Shown one piece after another: positions 21,924 through 28,507 of a DNA stretch of 51,377 nt. Under the pieces are notes generated by a model. That model was not told the origin of the DNA. It did not search any database and was given only the letters and a program-made list of their open reading frames with translations. Each line of letters opens with the position of its first letter. Position 1 is the stretch's first letter. This stretch comes from Oscillospiraceae bacterium. GTDB taxonomy: Bacteria; Bacillota_A; Clostridia; Oscillospirales; Oscillospiraceae. The translations under genes and the position numbers were made by a program. The stretch lies in the NCBI GenBank assembly GCA_017470325.1, contig JAFUES010000047.1:1-51377 (forward strand). Direction: 5' to 3'.

Positions 21924-21975
21924 TTTTCTTCACGCTCCTGCCCCCAGTCTATGCCGTATGTCTCCCCTCTGACAC

Positions 21976-22005
21976 TTGACCGCACAGCCGCAGAAAGGAT
22001 ATAAT
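21976..22005 (+). promoter_or_regulatory. Promoter of the VOC gene
   Basis: TTGACC (21976-21981), an 18-base spacer and TATAAT (22000-22005), 30 bases before the GTG start at 22036. Confidence 0.75.
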
Positions 22006-22035
22006 AGACACAGCTCAAAACGGGAGGCGAACGCC

Positions 22036-22407
22036 GTGTTTACATTCAACCATTTCAATTTCAACGTCCTGGATCTGGAACGCAGCCTGAAGTTTTATGA
22101 TGAGGCTCTGGGCCTCAAGCCCGTTCGGGAAAAGCTGGCCAAGGACGGCAGCTTCCGCCTGGTTTATCTGGGCGACGGGGTCACCGGTTTTCAGCTGGAG
22201 CTGACCTATCTGGTAGACCGGACGGAGCCCTACGACCTGGGCGAGTGCGAGTTCCATCTGGCCATGGAGACACCCGATATGGAAGCCGCCCACGCCAAAC
22301 ATGAGGCCATGGGCTGCATCTGCTTTGAGAATCCCTCCATGGGCATCTACTTCATTGAGGATCCCGACGGCTATTGGATCGAGATCATTCCCCCGCGGGA
22401 CCGCTGA
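22036..22407 (+). CDS. VOC family protein, glyoxalase I-like
   Basis: 123 residues of the vicinal-oxygen-chelate fold: FNHFNFNVLDLERSLKFYDEALGL at the start and FIEDPDGYWIEIIPPRD at the end. These are close to lactoylglutathione lyase, which isomerises the thiohemiacetal of methylglyoxal. Metal ligands may include H in FNHFNF and E in WIEII. The GTG at 22036 follows GGGAGGC; upstream codons overlap the promoter. The true substrate in an anaerobe without glutathione is unclear. Confidence 0.85.
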   Translation: MFTFNHFNFNVLDLERSLKFYDEALGLKPVREKLAKDGSFRLVYLGDGVTGFQLELTYLVDRTEPYDLGECEFHLAMETPDMEAAHAKHEAMGCICFENPSMGIYFIEDPDGYWIEIIPPRDR

Positions 22408-22422
22408 GAAATGAGGTGCGGC

Positions 22423-22965
22423 ATGCAGGATATCCTACTTGTGATCGATATGCAGACAGATTTCGTTGACGGCGCTCTGGGCACCGCGGAGGCGGTCCGG
22501 ATCGTCCCCGCTGTGGCGGCGCGTATCGACGAAGCCATCGCCCGGGGCGAGCAGATCTACTTCACCCGGGACACCCACCAGGCGAATTATCTGGACACCC
22601 AAGAGGGCAGGAAGCTGCCGGTGGTCCACTGCGTCCAGGGCACACCCGGCTGGGAGATCGTGCCCCAGCTGAAGGACTATGCCCAGGGGCGGACTGTTGT
22701 GGATAAGCCCAGCTTTGGCTCCACCCGGTTGGCGGAGCTGTTGGCCGAGGCCAATGAAAAGGAGCCGATCCGCCAGGTCACTCTCATCGGCCTGTGCACC
22801 GACATCTGTGTGATCTCCAATGCGCTGCTGGTCAAGGCCCAGCTCCCGGAGGTGCCCATCCTTGTGGACGCCGCCTGCTGTGCCGGCGTCACCCCGGCCA
22901 GTCATCAAAACGCGCTGGCAGCCATGCAGGCCTGCCAGATCGACATCGTACACAACGACATATGA
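22423..22965 (+). CDS. Cysteine hydrolase, isochorismatase/nicotinamidase-like
   Basis: About 180 residues. The Asp-Lys-Cys triad is visible: D in LLVIDMQTDFVDG, K in VDKPSFGST and C in IGLCTDICV. The length and DTHQANYLDTQEGRKLPVVHC fit the nicotinamidase-related branch, which would convert nicotinamide to nicotinate, but other amide substrates are possible. I prefer the ATG at 22423, after GAGGTG, over 22411. It follows the VOC gene by 15 bases. Confidence 0.87.
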   Translation: MQDILLVIDMQTDFVDGALGTAEAVRIVPAVAARIDEAIARGEQIYFTRDTHQANYLDTQEGRKLPVVHCVQGTPGWEIVPQLKDYAQGRTVVDKPSFGSTRLAELLAEANEKEPIRQVTLIGLCTDICVISNALLVKAQLPEVPILVDAACCAGVTPASHQNALAAMQACQIDIVHNDI

Positions 22966-22968
22966 AAA

Positions 22969-23000
22969 CAGAGCCCAGCGGAGATTCCCGCCGGGCTCTG
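22969..23000. terminator. Bidirectional terminator
   Basis: CAGAGCCC-A-GCGG pairs with CCG-C-CGGGCTCTG between converging genes. Confidence 0.75.
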
Positions 23001-23014
23001 TACTGTATCTGGGT

Positions 23015-23569
23015 TTAAGGTTTTCGGAAAACACCCCGCTCTGTGACTACGATGTCCATGACCCGATCATACTCGTCGCAGACAACGCTGTCCAAGCGCT
23101 GGGCCTCAAAGGCGGTGCACACGGTGATCGCATCGGAGCACTGGGGCAAATAGCGGTCATAGTAGCCGCCTCCGTGGCCCAGACGCCGATTTTCGCTGTC
23201 GAAGGCCACGCAGGGTGTCAGCACCAAATCGATCTCCTGGGGCGCTGTGAGCCGCGAAACGGCCCGATCCGGCTCCCAAATGCCAAAGGTCCCCTGCTTC
23301 CATTCCGCCGGTTCCCGAGCCTCCATGACCCCGTGTGGCAGGCTCACAGGAAAAACCAGGGCGATCCCCCGCTCCCGCAGCCAGTCGTGGAGAGGTGTCA
23401 GATCCACTTCCTCCGCCATAGCCCGGTAGCTGAACACGCATTTCGCCTCCAGCAGCTCGGGCAGGGCCATCAGCTTTTGACAGATCACGGCATTGGCATC
23501 CGTGCGTTCCTGCGCTGTCATAGCCGCTCGGGCGGCGACGGCTATCTTTCGCTGTTCCTGTTTGGTCAT
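23015..23569 (-). CDS. 5-formyltetrahydrofolate cyclo-ligase
   Basis: 184 residues. The signatures CVFSYRAMAEEVDLTPLHDWLRERG and the ATP/substrate motif RRLGHGGGYYDRYLP near the C-terminus identify the enzyme, which turns 5-formyl-THF into methenyl-THF using ATP. The start at 23569 (MTKQEQRK) overlaps the stop of folT by 4 bases. Co-transcription with the folate transporter and the THF riboswitch supports a role in folate salvage. Confidence 0.92.
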   Translation of the reverse strand: MTKQEQRKIAVAARAAMTAQERTDANAVICQKLMALPELLEAKCVFSYRAMAEEVDLTPLHDWLRERGIALVFPVSLPHGVMEAREPAEWKQGTFGIWEPDRAVSRLTAPQEIDLVLTPCVAFDSENRRLGHGGGYYDRYLPQCSDAITVCTAFEAQRLDSVVCDEYDRVMDIVVTERGVFRKP

Positions 23570-24072
23570 GTGGAAAACCCTCTTCTCAAGCGCGGCAGAG
23601 CTTTCACAATCAGCTCGATGACCACGATCTGCACTACCGTCAAGATCCCGCTCTGGACCAGGCGCGTCACCAGCAGCGGCCCGAAGGGCGAGCCGTACAG
23701 AACGGAGATCCACAGCGTGTTGAGCAGCAGGCTCAGAATGAACTGATTCACCGCCACCGCGCCCAGAATCCGCGGCAGGCTCTGCTGCTTATACAGGAAC
23801 AGGCCGAAGACCATTCCCGTCAAAAACGCGGTCAGGGTAAAACCGGGGAAATACGCCCCGATGGGAAACAGGATCGCACCGACGAAGTCCGCCAGGGCGC
23901 CCACGATCCCCGCATAGACCGGGCCCAACAGGATCGCCGCGATCACGACCGGTACGAAGCTGAAACCGATCTTGGTATTCCACGCGCTCAGGGATAAAAA
24001 TCGTGACAGTATGATCTCCAGGGCGATCAGCAGCGCCATGGTGGTCAGATTTTTCGTGGTGATTTTCGGCAT
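23566..24072 (-). CDS. folT: Folate ECF transporter S component
   Basis: 168 residues with about six membrane helices. The N-terminal TTKNLTTMALLIALEIILSRFLSL and the loop GFSFVPVVIAAILLGPVYAGIVGALADFVGAILFP are typical of FolT. It binds folates and works with the shared ECF ATPase module, which is encoded elsewhere. It lies behind a THF riboswitch and overlaps the cyclo-ligase gene. Confidence 0.92.
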   Translation of the reverse strand: MPKITTKNLTTMALLIALEIILSRFLSLSAWNTKIGFSFVPVVIAAILLGPVYAGIVGALADFVGAILFPIGAYFPGFTLTAFLTGMVFGLFLYKQQSLPRILGAVAVNQFILSLLLNTLWISVLYGSPFGPLLVTRLVQSGILTVVQIVVIELIVKALPRLRRGFST

Positions 24073-24123
24073 AAAAATACTCCTTTCGTGACGGTTGCCA
24101 CGAAGGGAGCGGCGCTCTCAGGT

Positions 24124-24228
24124 GGCAGCGGAAGCGGAAACAGCACCGCACAACAAGTGTTTCGTCCGTGGACAACTTCCCATTCCACGTCACTTCAGGC
24201 CTATGGCCAGCGCGCTGTTCCTACTCTG
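24124..24228 (-). promoter_or_regulatory. Tetrahydrofolate (THF) riboswitch
   Basis: On the minus strand the leader starts with GAGTAG (24226-24221). It continues through GTGGAATGGGAAGTTGTCCAC and ends with GCGGTGCTGTTTCCGCTTCCGCTGC, the conserved features of the THF class I aptamer. A hairpin CTTCGTG/CACGAAAGG follows and reaches into the folT ribosome binding site, so ligand binding probably hides it. The first part of the leader begins about 25 bases after the promoter. Confidence 0.82.
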
Positions 24229-24251
24229 TCGGTTCATATGACGATGGAACA

Positions 24252-24280
24252 ATTATAAAGTTCCTGCAGATGCTTGTCAA
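24252..24280 (-). promoter_or_regulatory. Promoter of the folT operon
   Basis: Minus-strand TTGACA (24280-24275), 17-base spacer, TATAAT (24257-24252). Consensus in both boxes. Confidence 0.85.
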
Positions 24281-24349
24281 GCAATCCTTGACATAGCACG
24301 TTTTTCCGTGTTACCCTCTGAGCAGAACATTTGCAAGCGAGGAAAAGAT

Positions 24350-24931
24350 ATGAAGCTGATCATTGCATCCAACAACGCCCACAAGCTGATCGAGATCAAA
24401 GCCATCCTGGGTGATTATTTTGAAGAGATCCTCTCCATGCGGGAAGCGGGCATCGACCACGAGACCATTGAGGACGGAAGTACCTTTATGGAGAACGCCC
24501 GGAAAAAGGCCCGTGAGATCATGGAGATCTCCGGCTGCTGCGCGCTGGCAGACGACAGCGGCCTGTGCGTGGACGCGCTGGACGGCGCTCCCGGGATCTA
24601 TTCGGCCCGCTTCTGCGGCCGCCACGGGGACGACCCGGCCAACAACCGGCTGCTGCTGGAAAAGCTGGACGGCTGTGAGGATCGGGACGCGCACTACACC
24701 TGCGCCATGGCCCTTGCCCTGCCCGACGGCAGCATGCTGGAAGCGGAAGGCTACCTATACGGACTGATCGCTCACGAGGAGGCCGGCTCCAACGGCTTCG
24801 GCTACGATCCTCTGTTTTACCTGCCGGATCACGGTTGCACCGCCGCCCAAATCAGCCCCGAAGAGAAGAACCGGATCAGCCACCGAGCCGAGGCTCTGCA
24901 CCGGCTTGTGGAAAAATGGGAGCAGCGATAA
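24350..24931 (+). CDS. rdgB: XTP/dITP diphosphatase (RdgB/HAM1)
   Basis: 193 residues. IIASNNAHKLIEI at the N-terminus, ADDSGLCVDALDGAPGIYSARF in the middle and the substrate loop GFGYDPLFYLPD near residue 150 identify the family. It removes non-canonical purine nucleotides such as dITP and XTP. The start at 24350 follows GCGAGGAAAAG. It is divergent from the folate operon. Confidence 0.94.
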   Translation: MKLIIASNNAHKLIEIKAILGDYFEEILSMREAGIDHETIEDGSTFMENARKKAREIMEISGCCALADDSGLCVDALDGAPGIYSARFCGRHGDDPANNRLLLEKLDGCEDRDAHYTCAMALALPDGSMLEAEGYLYGLIAHEEAGSNGFGYDPLFYLPDHGCTAAQISPEEKNRISHRAEALHRLVEKWEQR

Positions 24932-24960
24932 AAGTTTCTCACAAAGCGTGGAAAAAAACC

Positions 24961-24988
24961 TTGACAAACCCGAAATCTTCGGTATAAT
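24961..24988 (+). promoter_or_regulatory. Promoter of tRNA-Gln
   Basis: TTGACA (24961-24966), 16-base spacer, TATAAT (24983-24988), 13 bases before the tRNA. Confidence 0.82.
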
Positions 24989-25001
24989 AACTCTTGCGTT
25001 T

Positions 25002-25075
25002 AGCGGGATTGTGTAAAGGTAGCACAGCGGACTCTGACTCCGTATGTGAGGGTTCGAATCCTTCTCCCGCTGCCA
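25002..25075 (+). tRNA. tRNA-Gln (CTG)
   Basis: Acceptor stem AGCGGGA/TCCCGCT, D arm with GGTA, anticodon stem GCGGA/TCCGT with loop CTCTGAC giving anticodon CTG, T arm with GGTTCGAATCC, discriminator G and encoded CCA. Confidence 0.92.
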
Positions 25076-25085
25076 AAATAGGAGA

Positions 25086-25117
25086 AACCGTCAATCCATA
25101 GAGATTGGCGGTTTTTT
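25086..25117 (+). terminator. Terminator of tRNA-Gln
   Basis: AACCGTCAATC pairs with GATTGGCGGTT (11 bp with a GU pair), followed by TTTT. Confidence 0.82.
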
Positions 25118-25210
25118 CAGTGTTATCAAGCATTTCAGGCCATTTTCTTGCAAAAATATTCTTTCTTTTTAGAAAGATTTCTTTCGCTTCCGAAAAGGAT
25201 TTTTCACACA

Positions 25211-25234
25211 AAATGCTAACGGAAATGCTAACGG
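25211..25234 (+). repeat. Tandem 12-bp repeat downstream of tRNA-Gln
   Basis: AAATGCTAACGG occurs twice in a row. Tandem 12-mers beside a tRNA resemble arm-type integrase sites (compare 10224-10247). No integrase is present here, so this may be the left end of a decayed or partly deleted island. The rest of 25118-25236 holds no gene. Confidence 0.5.
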
Positions 25235-25236
25235 AA

Positions 25237-25262
25237 AAGGACGGTAGAAAACTACCGTCCTT
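25237..25262. terminator. Terminator of the island genes
   Basis: AAGGACGGTAG/CTACCGTCCTT with a 4-base loop, just after the stop of the 25272 gene read on the minus strand. Confidence 0.75.
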
Positions 25263-25271
25263 CCCTTGTGT

Positions 25272-25658
25272 TTAAGCCTGTTCTACTTCACGGATCATCC
25301 GCTGGATGTTTTGCCGGGACCGTTCATCGGGAGCATTCTGCATCAGTTCGTGTAGCTGCTCCATGTATTCCTCTTTCCCATCATCGCGGGAATAGTTCCG
25401 CCCTTCGCGTGCATACCTTCCCATGCTATCCCGTTTGGCATTTCTGCCGCGTGCATAGCTGTTCCGGTAAGAATCGCCCCGTCTGGAATAGCCGTCTTCA
25501 TTCTCAGAATATCCACCTTCCATTTCATCAATGGCAAGCATGGACTTCTTGGCGTGAGTGGCCCAGTCGATAATCTGAAGATCAGAAGCGGAAAGCTTTT
25601 CCTTGCGTTCCATGTCCGCTAAGATATCACAAAGCTTTTCATAAAGTCTATCGTGCAT
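25272..25658 (-). CDS. Phage-like protein with Tyr/Gly/Arg-rich middle
   Basis: 128 residues. A helical N-terminus (residues 1-48) is followed by a low-complexity segment with repeated GYS/GDSYRNSYARGRN motifs (about 49-95) and a helical C-terminus (YMEQLHELMQNAPDERSRQNIQRMIREVE). I recall similar proteins in Clostridial prophage and capsid-like clusters, but the function is not known. Strong AAAGGAGG before the ATG. It follows the 25670 gene by 11 bases. Confidence 0.7.
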   Translation of the reverse strand: MHDRLYEKLCDILADMERKEKLSASDLQIIDWATHAKKSMLAIDEMEGGYSENEDGYSRRGDSYRNSYARGRNAKRDSMGRYAREGRNYSRDDGKEEYMEQLHELMQNAPDERSRQNIQRMIREVEQA

Positions 25659-25669
25659 ATTAGCCTCCT

Positions 25670-26125
25670 TTAAGCAATGCGTGAAACGGTCAGGTTTGCA
25701 TTCTGAACATCAATCACGGGGGCGGGTGTTACAGTAGGATCAGTCGTAGCCGGGACTGCATCTACCGACAGACTGAAGCAACAGCCACGGGGAACTTTGA
25801 TAATGGCAGTGGAAGTCACATTGCCGTAATCCTCCGCCGCAGCAGGAGTAAAGATTGCTCTGCTGGTCAGTCGGGGTTCGCCATTCACAGTGATTGCCAC
25901 AGCAATAGGTGTAACTGTTCCGCCCTCCGGGATTGCAATATTGCCATTGAATGTTACCTGATACGTTGCAAAGCATTGACCGTTGGTGATACCACGGAGA
26001 ATAAAAATCCCTGTTTCGTCTTCATGATAGACATAGCCTCTGGTGCAAGGGATAGATGCACTAAAGATAACAGGAGCGTTCAGGGCAACTTCCTGTACCG
26101 CATTCGCAAGATATTCTGCCGCCAT
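25670..26125 (-). CDS. Beta-rich surface-type protein (BclA/TNF-like)
   Basis: 151 residues without charged helices: a series of beta strands with QVTFNGNIAIPEGGTVTPIAVAITVNGE and FSLSVDAVP, typical of TNF-like jelly-roll modules in BclA-type filaments and phage fibres. Two Cys residues near positions 27 and 107 are conserved-looking. It probably belongs to the same cluster as the two neighbouring small genes. No signal peptide. Confidence 0.65.
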   Translation of the reverse strand: MAAEYLANAVQEVALNAPVIFSASIPCTRGYVYHEDETGIFILRGITNGQCFATYQVTFNGNIAIPEGGTVTPIAVAITVNGEPRLTSRAIFTPAAAEDYGNVTSTAIIKVPRGCCFSLSVDAVPATTDPTVTPAPVIDVQNANLTVSRIA

Positions 26126-26134
26126 GATGTCACC

Positions 26135-26291
26135 TCAGCCTACACCGCAACCGCAACCGCTGGTGCAGCAATTGGGGTTCTGCACAACGTAAGCGGGGAC
26201 CGGTTTCTTCTGGATCTTCCTTTTGCGGTTCTTTAACGACTACAAACAAGTCGTCATCCAGAAACAGCCAATCGTTATCATAGCTATCCAA
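26135..26291 (-). CDS. Small Cys-rich protein, probable frameshift
   Basis: A TTG at 26291 after GAAGG opens a frame with acidic start DSYDNDWLFLDDDLFVVVKEPQK. In the same frame the tail is a basic, Leu/Arg-rich stretch that looks unnatural and ends at 26130. Shifting by one base near the AAAAGG at about 26220 gives KKPVPAYVVQNPNCCTSGCGCGVG and a stop at 26135. That is a convincing Cys-rich tail that would match a metal- or disulfide-bearing structural protein. A real frameshift mutation, a programmed shift or a sequencing error would each explain it. Confidence 0.45.
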
Positions 26292-26322
26292 TTGGTTCAC
26301 CTTCTTTCACAGAAAATTGTAT

Positions 26323-26358
26323 AAAAAAAGATGCCCGTTGACGATGAAGCCAACGGGC
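26323..26358 (-). terminator. Terminator of the DUF932 remnant
   Basis: GCCCGTTG/CAACGGGC with a 10-base loop, followed on the minus strand by ATCTTTTTTTAT. The rest of 26292-26446 shows nothing else. Confidence 0.7.
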
Positions 26359-26446
26359 AAGTTAAGTGAAGCTTTTATGCAATTTTAGAATCCGGGGTCA
26401 TCGCTCCATGTTTCGTAGTCAAATAGCAGGATTAACAAATATTTAA

Positions 26447-26843
26447 TCATACTACCAAACTCACCGCCTTATCCAACAAAGCATGTCCGCCGATGATATT
26501 TCCCCATCTGTTTTCCTCATAGTTTTTCGTCTGCCTGATTGGGGCACTGTGCCCAACATAATCAGATACGGCATTGATAAAGCCCCATTTTGTGTTCATG
26601 AAGTTTATGAGATCGGGACTGAGCATAGAAACATAAACTTCCTTTTTAGCTGTTTCAGCTGTTTGTTTGATACGGTCGGAAGCGTCATTTGGAACAACAA
26701 ACATCTTGTCAAGGGTCTGTAGTATTTCTCCGTCCGTCATCTTCTCATTGGCAAGCCGGTCAGCCTGTTCATCAAGCCGCTTCAAATATTCGTCAGCAAG
26801 CATCAGCGTCTGTCTCGCTTCGTCCAGCTTCAGTTTTACGTCT
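26447..26843 (-). pseudogene. DUF932 (phage/plasmid-like) protein, C-terminal remnant
   Basis: The frame GDVKLKLDEARQTLMLADEYLKRLDEQADRLANEKM, ending YEENRWGNIIGGHALLDKAVSLVV, resembles the C-terminal part of DUF932 proteins carried by conjugative elements and phages, usually about 300 residues. About 130 residues remain; the 5' part is missing and the frame breaks at the junction near 26845, where unrelated GC-rich sequence begins. Confidence 0.65.
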
Positions 26844-26846
26844 CCC

Positions 26847-27197
26847 CTAGACTATTATGAGACCGCGCACTACGTTCTCGTGCACGGCTGGATTCCCTGT
26901 ATTCAGGAGCGCGACGGCAGCTACAGCCACCGCTCCGATTGGCGCGAGGCCACACCTGCGGAATGGCGCCGGGCGCGGTGGTGTAACGGGATGGACGCGG
27001 CACAGGCCTGCACGGAAGAGAAAACAATCCTCTGCGGCCACTGGCATTGTTCCTACGGCCACGCGCGGTATGAAACCAAAGGTTCTGAGTTCGGGCCGGA
27101 CGCGGATTTCAGCCCGTACTACGGCCCCGGCGTGATCGCGTTGGACGCCTGCACAGCGTTTAGCCGGAAGGTGAACATCATAGTACTCAATGATTGA
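26847..27197 (+). pseudogene. Metallophosphoesterase, C-terminal fragment
   Basis: In frame to the stop at 27197 the sequence reads DYYETAHYVLVHGWIPC...RWCNGMDAAQACTEEKTILCGHWHCSYGHA...SPYYGPGVIALDACTAFSRKVNIIVL. The VHGWIP and GHWHCSYGHA motifs are the C-terminal metal-ligand motifs of Ser/Thr-phosphatase-like metallophosphoesterases. The N-terminal half with the DxH and GDxxD(R) motifs is missing; the frame opens directly at the junction with the DUF932 remnant. Confidence 0.75.
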
Positions 27198-27208
27198 GAA
27201 TTGCTGAA

Positions 27209-28351
27209 ATGAGTTTTGCAGTCAATTACGCCATCCTGGCTAAGGGCTGGGAGCGGTTTACGGTCATGCACAAGGATCGCAAGGTCGCGGCTATCCGTGA
27301 GGATGGTACCTGCACGATCTACGCGCCGTCCTTTATGCCATACAACCTCTATCTGGAGGAAGCCGACGATCTGGACGCGCGTCTCGACAACCTGAATAGC
27401 TTCTATTACTGGTGCTCTTCCCGCGTGCTGCCGCCCGACCGCAAATATGCCAAGGAGATTCTGAACAGCATCGGAGCAAGACATACCGCGACTGACCGCG
27501 ACCGCGCCGCGATTGCTATTTCCTTTCATGGTTTGAGCCTGACCGATGTGTACTGGATCAAGTTCAATCGGGAGAGCGTCAGTTTCGCCGACCTCACCCT
27601 GTTCCGGCATTCGCTTTCCGGAGCTTTCGCCGACGTCAGTCTGAATGGCCGGTCACTTACCGTTCAGAACGCGGAACCGCTGAGGCCCAACGACGCGGCC
27701 GGTGATATTGGCACGCAGGGCGTCGCGCCGAAAGCCTGGATTCGAGAGAACAAGATATTCTATCTCCTGAAGAGCGGTGATGAGCGCGACGTAAAGGCCG
27801 AACTGCTGGCCTCGAAGATTGCGCGTTGTTTCCGGGCCGAGAGTGTGGCCTATGAGTCGTCCACCTTTGAGGACAAGCCGGTTTCCCGGAGCCGCATCAT
27901 TACTTCTGAGGATGAGAGCCTCGTCTCCATGGAGGCGGTAGACGTGTACTGCGTCAACCATGAGCTGGATCGGGACGCCTTTGTGCTGAAGAAGGACGCT
28001 TACGCCTACCATATGATGAATCTGATCGACTATCTGGTTGGCAACACCGACCGGCATTGGGGAAACTGGGGCTTCTTGGTCAGTAACGACACGAACAGGC
28101 TGGAAAAGCTCTACCCCACGATGGACTTCAACAAGTCCTTCCTGGCTTATGACACGTTGGAGGGTGCGCTCTGCCAGACGAACGCAAAAAAGCAGTCCCA
28201 GCGTGAGGCAGCGATCGAGGCTGTGCGCGCTGTGGGTCTGAATCAGATCGGCGAGGTCAAGCCGGCGTGGTTTGAGGATCAGGCCACACGGGATATGTTC
28301 TTCCGGCGGCTTGAAGCCGTAACGAATGCCGATGCCGCTGGGGTTCTATAA
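27209..28351 (+). CDS. HipA-like kinase-fold protein
   Basis: 380 residues. The C-terminal part carries kinase-like motifs: LKSGDERDVKAELLASKIARCF (lobe with the Glu helix), DYLVGNTDRHWGNWGFLV (catalytic loop, equivalent to NTDRHxxN of HipA) and LYPTMDFNKSF (metal-binding DFN). HipA-type enzymes phosphorylate proteins such as tRNA synthetases and act as toxins or regulators. The N-terminal 150 residues are unlike HipA and unassigned. No HipB-like antitoxin gene is adjacent; the partner metallophosphoesterase is truncated. Start at ATG 27209 is chosen over TTG 27194; neither has a strong ribosome binding site. Confidence 0.75.
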   Translation: MSFAVNYAILAKGWERFTVMHKDRKVAAIREDGTCTIYAPSFMPYNLYLEEADDLDARLDNLNSFYYWCSSRVLPPDRKYAKEILNSIGARHTATDRDRAAIAISFHGLSLTDVYWIKFNRESVSFADLTLFRHSLSGAFADVSLNGRSLTVQNAEPLRPNDAAGDIGTQGVAPKAWIRENKIFYLLKSGDERDVKAELLASKIARCFRAESVAYESSTFEDKPVSRSRIITSEDESLVSMEAVDVYCVNHELDRDAFVLKKDAYAYHMMNLIDYLVGNTDRHWGNWGFLVSNDTNRLEKLYPTMDFNKSFLAYDTLEGALCQTNAKKQSQREAAIEAVRAVGLNQIGEVKPAWFEDQATRDMFFRRLEAVTNADAAGVL

Positions 28352-28357
28352 AGACAG

Positions 28358-28399
28358 GCACCTGGGAAACCGCTGACTGCGGCTTCCCAGGTGCTTTTT
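28358..28399 (+). terminator. Terminator of the HipA-like gene
   Basis: GCACCTGGGAA pairs with TTCCCAGGTGC, followed by TTTTT. Confidence 0.82.
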
Positions 28400-28449
28400 A
28401 GATTGGTCTTGAATTAGATTTCCTTCATCGGTACATCTGTCAATATATC

Positions 28450-28491
28450 AGCACAGCCCCGCCGTGGAACTCTCCGCGGTGGGGCTGTGCT
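28450..28491. terminator. Terminator of the permease-kinase gene
   Basis: AGCACAGCCCC pairs with GGGGCTGTGCT, with further pairing inside, just after the stop at 28508 read on the minus strand. Confidence 0.72.
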
Positions 28492-28507
28492 CGTCTATTC
28501 ACGATCC

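Noticed and set aside
24939..25211. 90-codon minus-strand frame through tRNA-Gln
   Set aside because: Antisense of a tRNA. No protein features.
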